Translations under genes and position numbers: made by a program
Origin: Rodentolepis nana
Lineage: Eukaryota; Platyhelminthes; Cestoda; Cyclophyllidea; Hymenolepididae
DNA length: 17,458 nucleotides
Assembly: GCA_900617975.1 (NCBI GenBank)
Contig: UZAE01000856.1
Location: 1-17,458 of the forward strand
Reading direction: 5' to 3'
Shown here: positions 9,220 to 17,458 of the stretch, piece after piece
Layout: the number at the start of each line of letters is the position of its first letter
How positions within the stretch are numbered: position 1 is the stretch's first letter
Notes under the pieces: generated by a model
The model's database searches: none
Seen by the model: the letters and a program-made list of their open reading frames with translations, nothing else
Told to the model about the DNA's origin: nothing

Positions 9220-10429
9220 GTGTGTTGCTTTGATGGTGACGGATGTGATTAATCTCCCTCTCTTTCCACTGCCCCCATAAGGCTATCCTCTCCCCTCTGA
9301 GTGCAATTTTTACTGGATGAGTATCTATTTCTTAGAAGAGCCTAATTAGAAGGCAGAGGTAGGTTGTATGAAATTTTCGCTGTCGAGGGCGCACACAAGT
9401 TTTTTTTCTCAATTCGAAACCAGGAGGACCGCTTTTACAAATAATTATTACCGCTTTCATTGATGCTAAGGCAAGCATGTAGACTGAAAGCATTTGAGGT
9501 GATGAGGATTGTCGGGCATACAATTGAACTACTAGATTCTGTGTCAATGATGGCAAATAGACTTTACTTCAAAGCTTATTGGCTTCTTGTGCTGCATTTG
9601 AAGCCCCGAAAGAGTCCTTCGTGCCAGATTACATAAATTTAGCAATGATTAACCTTATTTTTGATATCATCGTCGGCTTTTCACCATCTGGATTTCCAGA
9701 GCCCCTACGGGAGAAGGCGTTCCCTCTTGGATTTAACAGTAAATCTATGTTTGTCACTTTAGATGTCTTCGTGCACTTCTCGCTTCTTGGCATTTTAAGC
9801 TCACGAGATCATCAAAGCATGCTATTTCTGTGAAATTTGATTTGACATTCGATTATTTCTGATTAACTAAGTTATTTAATGTGTTTAGAGACGTGGAGGG
9901 TATCATGGAGACATTGTCACCATTTGTCGTCAACTGTATCTAAATGACCCGCATTTGGAGCACAAATATTGCAGTTTTCTGCCAGAATTCTTTTTTTTCT
10001 CCTATTTGATCCATTGTGTTCCATCCAGATTTAAATTTTTACAATAAAATAGTTTATTCAGATTGGTCATTGCTGAATTAAATTAGCAGCTAATTTTTCG
10101 GTAGAAAGGTCCATTCACTTTAAATTTAGCAGTGTAGCACAAAATTTTCACTGCCTACCAACTTCTCGTCACTGTCATTTTCAATAGCTTCAGATTGTAG
10201 TGTCTCCAAAAGCGGTAGACACCTCTTCCAATAGATTTTGGAGTGGGAGGAGTATGGTATCAAAATATGAGGCTACTCTACTCAAGAAAATGTTGGAAAG
10301 CATTCTCCCTCCTCGAGTTGGAGTTTGTGGTTCCAAATTCGATTCCACACACACATCACTTTTTCCTCGTTTTAGCGACAAATCAATTTCTACAGGAATG
10401 ATTCTTGATGTCTGCATACTCAACCGACA

Positions 10430-10441
10430 CCCCCCCCCCCC
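10430..10441. repeat. Poly-C run
   Basis: Twelve consecutive C residues followed by a C/T-rich stretch. Confidence 0.9.
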
Positions 10442-10770
10442 TCTCCCCCACTTAGACCTAGACAATTGGGATGTTTGAGTTGAGTAGAAGCTTATACTGG
10501 CGAAGCATTCCTAGAGGAAGTTAGTTAATGGAAAGAATGAGTCGGAAGGACTTTTTTTCATATGTTGCCCCCATTTCAAGCCATCGAGAAGACCCAGAGA
10601 CAACTGCTAAATGCTCGGTAAATTTTCACCAAATGTATCCCACTTTTCACTAAACTAAACTAAATACTGCAAAGGGGGGGGGAGGTGAGGGGTGCTTCTC
10701 CAGTGCTTTGCCTCCCTTCAAAGTTACCTTCACTTTTTTATGTCAACTGTCCACCGATACGGGGCGCGTG

Positions 10771-10787
10771 CACACACACACACACAC
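10771..10787. repeat. CA dinucleotide microsatellite
   Basis: About eight CA units. Confidence 0.9.
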
Positions 10788-11008
10788 GAAAAAAATAATT
10801 CGGGCGTACCGCTGTAAATAATTAACTGAACTAGCCCAAGGGAGTGCTGGGTACTACCTTGTCCTTACCTCCCTTCCCCACCTCCTCCCATCTCCCACTC
10901 CTCCGTTTCTTTTTTTTGCTCAACGTCGTATTGGAAGTCGGGTCTTCTCTTCAACTCACGGCCAAACCCCAACTGTGTAATTAGTCTATTGCGGGTTGCA
11001 CCCACAGT

Positions 11009-11028
11009 GAGAGAGAGAGAGAGAGAGA
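11009..11028. repeat. GA dinucleotide microsatellite
   Basis: About ten GA units followed by imperfect units. Confidence 0.9.
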
Positions 11029-11100
11029 AAGAGAGTTGGGAGAGAGGACGGCGAGGTGGACTTAATAACTCCACTTTCTCGTGAAGTATCCTCCAAATTC

Positions 11101-11119
11101 TATATATATATATATATAT
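11101..11119. repeat. TA dinucleotide microsatellite
   Basis: About nine TA units. Confidence 0.9.
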
Positions 11120-11216
11120 GCTCATTGCCTTTGAGTGACTTACTAAGTGGGAGAAAAAGGCTTACTTCATTTTGCAAGCTCTGCAAAATCTGTTTGAAAT
11201 GATACACATTTCCTTT

Positions 11217-11471
11217 CTTGCTAAGCTTCTTTGTATGATTGGCATTAGCTGAATCAACAATAAGGATTAGCTGGCATTAGTGAATGTGCAGAGAGGGACA
11301 GTAAGTACCTAAGTGATTGAACTTCCAGCGAAATTCAGTGAATTCGAAAATACCGAATGAATACTTCCCCCCCCCCTCTTATGGGGCTTACTAAAAGGGG
11401 GACGCCTAGAGGAGTCCTGTACGGTGGTAATAGGGAGTTTACATTCAAATTTTCATCCATCTTAGGTCCTG
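11217..11471. repeat. 255-bp dispersed repeat, copy A
   Basis: This segment recurs at 13005-13257, 1.8 kb away in the same orientation, at roughly 95% identity by eye. It starts cttgctaagcttctttgtat and ends at ttaggtcctg, with no similarity beyond these ends. Inside are a poly-C run (11367-11376) and two occurrences of ggcattag about 30 nt apart. I see no clear terminal inverted repeats, poly(A) tail or target duplication. On the minus strand a short frame, PPYRTPLGVPLLVSP, is shared with copy B. Confidence 0.85.
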
Positions 11472-12936
11472 CGAAAATTTGTTCCAAGGCACGAGGTATT
11501 AGAAATGAGTGTGTCTGGAAGTCGAAGCACTCAACCATCGTCCTAGGACTTTGATGCTATGGCTGTAGCATAAAAGCTCACAATTTAAAAGGCGGTTTGT
11601 AGAAAAAATGTGATTATCGATCGAGCGTCGCCATAGCACTTAATAGCATTTTGATTGAATCAACTCTTTCCATCGCGCAAATGTTGATACTTGTGGGGCA
11701 TTAACTTTGAACCTGTGGTGCGAAAAAATTGCTAACTTCCTTAAATAATCATCATTGATTTTTAAAGGATTCTCTAAAATCCTCAAAACTATTCTTTTAC
11801 AAATAATATCAATTTGATCAGTTGCTTATAATGGTGAAAAACCTTAACGTTTCTATGTTTGCTCGAACTATTTTCAATCGTCTCGGGTTTCATTAGCCCC
11901 TTTTGAGATGGCTCATCTCCTACCTGTTTACTCGGATTCATGACGATTGCAAAATCTTCGCGCGTGGACTGTCAGTTCTCGAACTTCTCTCACTTTCGAA
12001 CTTTTATCGTTGCCGTCCAGTGCACTTTCCCTTCTATTCCTCTCTCTTGAACCTGTCTTTATGAACTCTAAAAATTGTGATTTGCTGGGAAGCTTATCTT
12101 GTAACGTGGTTTGTCATAAAAGTGCGATTTAAAAAATGAAATAACCCCAGAGCAACTGTAAGTGACCATCAATTGTTGCGGACAATGTGGAAATATGGGT
12201 TAGGGGGGAGGAGGGGGGCTAATCTCATTACTGACATCTGTCTACAAAATGTTCAATACATCGAAACGGCTTCCCTACAACCGTACTTCTTCTTTTATTT
12301 AAGGCCTTGACTTTTCTCCGTCGTGTAGACTTGGTACTACTCCAGAAATCCGACACAATGATCACATAACAACGGAAATTGACTCACTTTGGGCGTATTC
12401 ATTCACTGAGCTACTGTCATTCATTTTATAGGAAATTAAAGAGAACAAATTTTTTAATTGACTTGAATGGTGGATTGTTTAAATAAGTATGGAAAAAATC
12501 GAAATCCAATGAGAATCGATTTTTTGGAAATTTATTTTCTTATTTAAAAATAAGGCAATCAGGCGATGTTAATGTAACCCTCCATTTGCTGAAATTCTCA
12601 ATCCAATAAATAGTAGATATGCAAACGAAAAATAATAACTTCCCTCTAATTCATCTCGAAATCCAACAGAGATCAGATCCCCGCTGATTGGAATGCTGGG
12701 TCCAATAGGAGGTGGTTAGACGTCTGTGCATGACTAGAGTGGATTCAATACTAACACCAATCAAAACGTGAACCATTTTGAATGACTAACTGTAAGATTA
12801 ATTGAGTTATGCAGCCGTCAACATGGAGCCGATTGGATAAACCTGTTTTTGCGAGTCTGTTCAACAACGATCTGGTAAAATGGACCAATACTTCCTCGCA
12901 CACTCAATTAATTTAATATTTTGTTCTTACCCTACA
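11472..12936. other. Intergenic region, nothing recognised
   Basis: A+T-rich sequence with no exon, RNA or repeat that I can support. There is a G-rich patch near 12196-12219 (gggttagggggg). Confidence 0.5.
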
Positions 12937-12986
12937 ATTGGACGACAATCACGATGAATCCTCTTCCAACTGAGATGTGGATTTTC
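12937..12986. repeat. 50-bp direct repeat, left arm flanking repeat copy B
   Basis: It begins attggacgacaatcacgatg and recurs at 13264-13313 with about four substitutions. The pair brackets copy B of the dispersed repeat and is absent around copy A. A 50-bp duplication is far longer than a usual target-site duplication, so it may reflect a tandem duplication of about 327 bp. Confidence 0.85.
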
Positions 12987-13004
12987 TTTTAAAGTTGAAC
13001 AGTA

Positions 13005-13257
13005 CTTGCTAAGCTTCTTTGTATGATTGGCATTAGCTGAATCAACAATTAGGATCAGCTGGCATTAGTGAATGTGCAGAGAGGGATAGTAAGTACCCAA
13101 GTGATTGAACTTCCAGCGAGATTTAGTGAATTCGAAAATACCGAATGAATACTCCCCCCCCCCCCTCTTATGGGGCTTACTAAAAGGGGGACGCCCAGAG
13201 GAGTCCTGTACGGTGGTAAGGCGTTTACGTTCAAATTTTCATCCATCTTAGGTCCTG
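13005..13257. repeat. 255-bp dispersed repeat, copy B
   Basis: Second copy of the segment at 11217-11471, same orientation. It differs by about a dozen substitutions, a longer poly-C run (13154-13165) and a 3-base deletion. Unlike copy A it sits between 50-bp direct repeats. Confidence 0.85.
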
Positions 13258-13263
13258 ACAACT

Positions 13264-13313
13264 ATTGGACGACAACCACGATGCATCCTCTTCTAACTGA
13301 GATGTGGACTTTC
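13264..13313. repeat. 50-bp direct repeat, right arm flanking repeat copy B
   Basis: Matches 12937-12986 at about 46 of 50 positions. Weak similarity (aaggttgacagtctagtac versus aaagttgaacagtac) continues past the arm, which suggests a decayed tandem unit. Confidence 0.85.
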
Positions 13314-13976
13314 ACCTCACAGGCTTTAAGGTTGACAGTCTAGTACTATGAAAGTTTCACTTAATGTTGAGATGCGTTTTTACTATGCTCTTCAACATAC
13401 CTCTATCGTCGTAGGATCAACGAAGTTGAATGCAGCTAAGGTGTGCAAAATGGACTATGAACACGGATGCGGAATTCGAAACACATCATGCATAGCCTAT
13501 TTTTATTGTTCTTATTAGATTTCATAAATGCACTTGTTATTTCCAATAGCCAAGCTTCAAATAGAAATCGGCGTACAAAATTTGCATAGGTGAGTTTAAG
13601 GCAGGCACAATTCCAGGTAGATGATAATAAATCGATGATGTACTTTTTCGTTCTCATCAAATTAATTTTACAAAAGTGAAGGTGAATATGGTTTTATCGT
13701 ATTCTCAGGGCATTATCTTTTCGCATTTTTATTTCCTCAGGATAAATAAAATTGAAGTTGGAGGCTTGCATTAGATGCACCAACGACTACGCGCACTCAA
13801 CTGAAACAACTTTACCGCCAACTTATAGAAACTAGAAAAAAATTACATAATTTTTTTCGTGTGTGTGTGTGTGTGAAGAGGCTAATTCATTAAAGTTTAG
13901 CTATCTCCCGAAACACTTAACAAAGAGAGGCTATTTCGTGAATTTTATTGCAACTTTGAGAGATGAAAATTACGGT
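13314..13976. other. Intergenic region, nothing recognised
   Basis: A+T-rich, with a GT microsatellite at 13859-13875. No exon that I can support. Confidence 0.5.
13859..13875. repeat. GT dinucleotide microsatellite
   Basis: About eight GT units. Confidence 0.9.
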
Positions 13977-13990
13977 TGGACGATTAAATA

Positions 13991-14308
13991 TATTTCAAAT
14001 GGCAGGCGTTTTAATAGATATCATTAGCCTTTAGCTGACTTCGCACTTCACAGAGGGAACGTTCATCAAAGTAGCAGAAAGTCGAGGGGTGGGGAACAGA
14101 AGAGCGATTCACAGATGTAAAAGAGGCAGACAGACACAAAGGCAGAGAAAAAGGTAAGGTGAGTACTGTGTAAGGGGTCGAATATGACAACCAGGGGGGT
14201 CGGGGTGGTTTGAAGTCAGAAGTCAATTGCCGGTTAATAGACTTTTTTGCCGTATGAGTATACGTTGCCCAGGGTGCACCACGTGGAGGTAAGTCTATCG
14301 CACACCCC
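13991..14308 (-). mobile_element. Ribozyme-headed non-LTR retroposon, copy 2 (best preserved)
   Basis: The element is 318 bp and is flanked by a perfect 14-bp target-site duplication, tggacgattaaata, at 13977-13990 and 14309-14322. On the minus strand it begins GGGGTGTGC, the first base of the ribozyme, directly after the duplication. It then has a pyrimidine-rich middle (ctctgcctttgtgtctgtct) and ends with the tail block GCCTGCCATTTGAAATA. It has no terminal inverted repeats, which with the A-rich tail argues for retroposition. It is too short to code for a transposition enzyme, and the open frame across it is not conserved in copy 3, so it is non-autonomous. Its last 55 nt or so match the element at 6964-7101. 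Confidence 0.88.
14237..14308 (-). ncRNA. HDV-like self-cleaving ribozyme (copy 2)
   Basis: Reading the minus strand from 14308: P1 GGGGUGU pairs with GCACCCU (G·U at each end, the rest Watson-Crick). Then come joiner GCG and P2 AUAGACUU, which pairs with AAGUCUAU at the 3' end (8 of 8). P3 is ACC/GGU, with loop UCCACGU supplying CC for P1.1 with GG. Next are GGGCAAC, matching the HDV sequence after P1, and P4 GUAU-ACUC-AUAC. The strand GGCAAAA carries the catalytic cytosine, as in HDV GGCGAA. The order P1-P2-P3-P1'-P4-P2' is the double pseudoknot of the family. Cleavage would fall just 5' of G14308, exactly at the element boundary. Such ribozymes are known at the 5' ends of R2, RTE and related retroposons. 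Confidence 0.88.
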
Positions 14309-14503
14309 TGGACGATTAAATAATTTCGACTTAAATTCTTGGTTTTAACTGGTAATGAAAGAATTATTTTATTGGCGTGGTAGGAAATACTACTTCCCAC
14401 CGGAAATGAATAACTGTTCACTTGTTTGAAAATTCCCTTCGGTTTATATATGACAAATGGTTACAAACTTCAAACGCCCGACGAACTTCTTTGCCTGAAA
14501 TAT

Positions 14504-14829
14504 ATATATTTATTTATTTCAAATGGCAGGCGTTTCGATAGTTATCATTAACCTTTAACTGACTTCGCACTTCACAGAGGGAAGAACATCAAAGTGTGAC
14601 AAATTGGGGAGGGAAAGCAGAAGAGTGATTCAAGGATGTAAAAGAGACAGACAGACACAAAGGTAGAGAAAAAGGTAAGGTGAGTACTGTGTAAGGGGTC
14701 GAATATGACAACCAGGGGGGTCATGGCAGTTTGAATTTAGAAATCAACTGCCAGTTAATAGACTTTTTTGCCGTATGAGTATACGTTGCCCAGGGTGCAC
14801 CGCGTGGAGGTAAGTCTATCGCGCACCCC
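14504..14829 (-). mobile_element. Ribozyme-headed non-LTR retroposon, copy 3
   Basis: The element is about 326 bp, in the same orientation and with the same structure as copy 2. It is flanked by a 13-bp target-site duplication with one mismatch (ttgcctgaaatat at 14491-14503, ttacctgaaatat at 14830-14842). Its 3' tail (minus strand) is an AAATAAATA-type repeat next to TA repeats. It lies only about 170 bp from copy 2. Confidence 0.86.
14758..14829 (-). ncRNA. HDV-like self-cleaving ribozyme (copy 3)
   Basis: Same fold as copy 2. The last P1 pair changes from U·G to C-G (GGGGUGC with GCACCCU), which strengthens P1. The P3 loop reads UCCACGC. The catalytic strand GGCAAAA, P2 and P4 are intact, so activity is predicted. 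Confidence 0.86.
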
Positions 14830-14842
14830 TTACCTGAAATAT

Positions 14843-15587
14843 GATCCATCGTGAACTAAATCCTCATTAAAGTATTTTTAATAGTCATTTCAACCCTAGA
14901 AAGTAGGATATTGATACTATAAGCGTTGAATTTACTTGTGCTAACCACACGGGATGTCTCTGAAGGTAATGGTCAATTTGATGACAGCTCATATTTGGTG
15001 AAATTTACTCTATCCGGAAATGACTGTTTTAGGATTCAAAAAAAAATTTTGCGAGATAATTTAAACAATTGTCTTGGCACATTTACGATTAATTTGACAA
15101 ATGAAGTGGAATTTTTCTTCCGGTGTTCATGTGCATTTCTCTGATATGCGATTGATCATCCGTTGATGAATATTGATCCTATTAAAGATGTGTAACTTTA
15201 TGAATTTATGCACGTTACAATTTGATAGATTACCAAAAGACTACGAATTCGACTAAGTCAGGGGTTTCGAAATATTTCTGAATGATTTCCCAAAAGGGAT
15301 TGAAGCATGTCAAAATCTCCTGCCGTAGCTTCGAGCTCACATTGAGGAGCGAATTTCAGCTTCATACATTTCTATTGCCAAGAAATGCTAATTCCCTAAA
15401 CAAATGATGAAGTGTACTCATCGTTTAGTCAATAAGAAGGATAGCTCAGGTATATGTCATATGCAGAACATGAACAAAGAATCAGTTTTTGTCAAAAGTT
15501 GATTGATTGGAGAATCCTAAACTATGCATGAAATAAGCGCAATAAAAGAAGTTGCTCTTATTGATTCATGAGGATATCTTGATGAAG
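14843..15587. other. Intergenic region, nothing recognised
   Basis: A frame of about 70 codons is open at 14926-15144 (plus), but it has no ATG start, no convincing splice sites and no recognisable motif. Nothing else is supported here. Confidence 0.5.
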
Positions 15588-15916
15588 CTTATTTATTTAT
15601 ATCAAATGGCAGGCTTTTTTGATAGTTATCATTAGTTCTTTAGTTGACTTCGGGCTTCACAGGGTGGAGGAGGAACATCAAAGCGGCAAAATGTCGAGAG
15701 GGGGGACGGAATAACGATTCACAGATGTGAAAGAGTCAGATAGACACAGAGGCAGAGAAAAGCTAAGATGAGAACTGTGGAAGGTGTCGAATAGGGTATA
15801 CAGTTGGGTCATGACAGTTAGAAGTCACAAGTAAACTACCGAATTATAGACCTTTTTGCCGTATGAGTATACGTTGCCCAGGGTGCACCACGTGGAGGTA
15901 AGTCTATCGCACACCC
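15588..15916 (-). mobile_element. Ribozyme-headed non-LTR retroposon, copy 4
   Basis: About 329 bp, minus orientation, third copy within 2 kb. The tail block on the minus strand reads AAAGCCTGCCATTTGAT followed by ATAAATAAATAA. The target-site duplication is unclear: the best pair is ttgatgaag (15579) versus ttgaggaag (15923), which would leave a few extra bases at the 5' end. The ribozyme end has three G where copies 2 and 3 have four. Confidence 0.82.
15846..15916 (-). ncRNA. HDV-like self-cleaving ribozyme (copy 4)
   Basis: Same fold. The 5' end reads AAAGGGUGUGC, so P1 has GGGUGU plus a possible A-U pair in place of the usual G·U. P2' reads AGGUCUAU, giving one wobble pair with AUAGACUU. 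The catalytic strand GGCAAAA and P4 are intact. It may be active, but the P1 start is less certain. Confidence 0.75.
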
Positions 15917-16898
15917 TTTACTTTGAGGAAGTAAATCTACTAAAGTAGTCTGTTGGAAATTCGTCAACTTTGCCTGTTGTCATCAATGAATGATGTCAGG
16001 AACAAAGTTGGCTTTGACATTTCAATGAACTCTAATTCATTCCTATCTTTCAAAACTTAATTTATTTTACAGTAAAGTAAGATGATAATATTAATGGACA
16101 TATCTCGGGAGGCATATAAGAAGGAAACACACGCCTTCTATCGGTTACTTTTGCCTAAAACTGGACTCTCTTATCATGGGATTGGTCTTTTTCAGCCAAA
16201 AATCTTGAAACTTGATTTTGCTTGAATTTTATCCTCAAAAATTTTTGCTATTTGGTCTGTGTACTAATGGAATATATTTTCAAGGTGTTTAGCCCACATT
16301 GTAATGCTTAGTAATCAAAGCATATGATCTCGCGCATTCTAGAAAGCGCAACAGAGTAAGAATAAACTGCATTTTTTTTAAATAAAATTACTGTGAACTG
16401 GGAGACTATTAAACACATTTATTTTAGTCTTCTAATAAATGAGCATAATTCATTTGGCACAAATACTTCCACTCTGTTTCCAAGTTCTGCATCATACGCC
16501 TAATTAGCTAACAATTTTTAATGAAATTAAATTTCCCCAAACTTCTTTAAATTGTAATCCCAAGCACAAAAAAATCTATTTCGCCTAAATTGAGGATTCC
16601 TTCAAAGGGAGGTTGGGGGAGAAAAAGATGGAGCATAAGGTTACAAATTCAATTCCAAGATGGAAAAAGTACTTCAACAGGGGAATCGCTTCTTCAAGCC
16701 CAAGACACTATGGCAGTTGCTTCTCCCCAAAGTGGAAGTAAAAAGTGTCTGTGTGTGTGTGTATTTACATCAGGCGCACAATTCAACTTGCCTCTCCAAC
16801 TTTTACAAGTCATGTTAAAAGCTAAATTAATACAAATGTGCTGCGTTCCACTTCGTGCGGGTGAATGCCTTTCAGCGAATTCTGTTGCTGCCTAGATG

Positions 16899-16919
16899 TT
16901 TTTCTTTCTTTCTTTCTTT
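16899..16919. repeat. TTTC tetranucleotide microsatellite
   Basis: About five TTTC units, directly before a long purine-rich tract. Confidence 0.85.
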
Positions 16920-16989
16920 GGAGGAGATCAAGAAAGGGGAAGAGAGGGAGAGGGAGGGTTGGAGGAAAAAACGGCACAAGAAGAATGAA

Positions 16990-17012
16990 GGGAGGGGGAG
17001 GGGGGTGGGGGG
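16990..17012 (+). repeat. G-rich tract, candidate G-quadruplex
   Basis: Four G runs of 3, 5, 6 and 6 are separated by single A, A and T residues. This fits the standard four-tract pattern with one-base loops. It lies inside a purine-rich stretch of about 120 nt (16920-17040), which could also form a triplex. Confidence 0.6.
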
Positions 17013-17409
17013 AGAGAGATGGGCGCCAATTGGAGGAAGGATTTAAATTTTTATGTTAAATAAATGCAAATGTTACACTTTTTAATCATCGATGAATTTA
17101 GTCACTCTGTTTCAGCATTTGCGCTTAAATCAATTTAATTTTTGAAGTTGGTAGGGCTTTGGGAACTTATTTTGATCGCTTGAAAGTGTTTAAAATTAGT
17201 CAGTCACAAGATTCCATTCTACTTTGCGTTCAAAATGCAAAGTGGCTGCATATTTGCTTTCAACTTGAATTCATTATCGGTCATAGCTTGCAGTCCTTCC
17301 AAGGAGAGTTTTCAGGACATCTCTCCTGGCTAGATCTGAGTGGACGACAGGCGTAGAGTGATCTGCGCACATTCGCCTTTAAATTTTCATAATTTGACAT
17401 TTATAAAGT

Positions 17410-17458
17410 GGGGTGTGCAATAGACTTACCTCCACGTGGTGCACCCTGGGCAACGTAT
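17410..17458 (+). ncRNA. HDV-like ribozyme / retroposon copy 5, cut by the window edge
   Basis: The plus strand reads the ribozyme 5' half: GGGGUGUGCA, P2 5' strand AUAGACUU, P3 with its loop, P1' GCACCCU, GGGCAAC, and the 5' strand of P4 (GUAU), where the window stops. It is in the opposite orientation to copies 1-4. Only the joiner differs from copy 2 (GCA for GCG). The catalytic strand and the body of the element lie beyond the window. Confidence 0.82.

Larger units (their letters stand above)
8884..11216. other. Intergenic region with simple repeats, no recognised gene
   Basis: I find no exon that I can support here. Open frames near 9579-9833 (plus) and 10190-10478 (both strands) lack recognisable motifs. 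The notable content is low-complexity: CT (9205-9219), poly-C (10430-10441), CA (10771-10787), GA (11009-11028) and TA (11101-11119), the last four crowded into 700 bp. Confidence 0.6.
15917..17409. other. Intergenic region with simple repeats, no recognised gene
   Basis: Contains a TG run (16750-16762), TTTC repeats (16899-16919) and a purine-rich tract (16920-17040). The frame open at 16590-16895 shows no known motif and runs through the TG microsatellite, so I do not call it a gene. Confidence 0.55.

Noticed and set aside
9551..9575. String gcaaatagactttacttc resembling the ribozyme joiner and P2 strand
   Set aside because: No P1, P3 or P4 partners follow, so it is probably chance.
9579..9833. 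84-codon plus-strand frame
   Set aside because: No recognisable domain, no convincing splice signals and no neighbouring exon in phase.
10190..10478. Open frames of about 91 codons on both strands
   Set aside because: Neither has a recognisable motif, and a poly-C run interrupts both. Simultaneous openness on both strands suggests base composition, not coding.
14120..14215. Possible pol III A and B boxes in the ribozyme retroposons (ggggtcgaatatg as a B-box look-alike on the plus strand)
   Set aside because: It is on the opposite strand to the ribozyme and tail, and the A-box match is poor, so I do not call an internal promoter.
14011..14421. 136-codon open frame on the minus strand across retroposon copy 2, partly similar to a frame in copy 1
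   Set aside because: The similarity comes from the shared repeat. In copy 3 the same frame hits a stop soon after the ribozyme, so there is no sign of coding constraint.
16590..16895. 101-codon plus-strand frame
   Set aside because: It runs through a TG microsatellite (reading CLCVCVF) and shows no family resemblance.

Overview
The window is animal nuclear DNA with moderately high A+T. It holds intron-containing genes with standard GT-AG introns (one only 39 nt), microsatellites, and short retroposons with target-site duplications. Very short introns, genes packed head to tail, and a gene with no start codon of its own beside its first splice acceptor all point to a lineage that uses spliced-leader trans-splicing. 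A flatworm (Platyhelminthes) is my best guess. The lineage is inferred, not shown. Layout, left to right: 1-838 has no recognised gene. A minus-strand gene array follows. Its most upstream member is a BET1-type Qc-SNARE (3324-3668). Only 99 nt downstream begins a five-exon gene (3224 down to 1247) for an unrecognised membrane protein of about 279 residues. A doubtful open frame (1141 down to 839) may be a third member. A gap of about 610 nt separates this array from the divergently transcribed TMEM222 gene (five exons, 4289-8732, 179 residues), which was reconstructed exon by exon and reads without a break. BET1 acts in ER-Golgi membrane fusion. The membrane protein has lumenal glycosylation sequons, so a shared secretory-pathway role is possible but unproven. 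From about 8.9 kb to the end I find no convincing gene. This part is microsatellites, homopolymer tracts, a 255-bp repeat present twice (the second copy bracketed by 50-bp direct repeats), and short retroposons. The most striking content is a retroposon family of about 320 bp (five copies: 7687-7947, 13991-14308, 14504-14829, about 15588-15916, and one cut by the window edge at 17410). Its 5' terminus folds by eye into a complete HDV-like self-cleaving ribozyme of about 72 nt: P1, P2, P3, P1.1, P4 and a catalytic-cytosine GGCAA strand. The predicted cleavage site lies exactly at the element's 5' end, next to the target-site duplication. The copy at 7.9 kb has lost the catalytic C. A separate 138-bp element at 6964-7101 has a different head but the same tail of about 55 nt, and its own 13-bp duplication. 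This suggests both families use the machinery of one unseen LINE partner.
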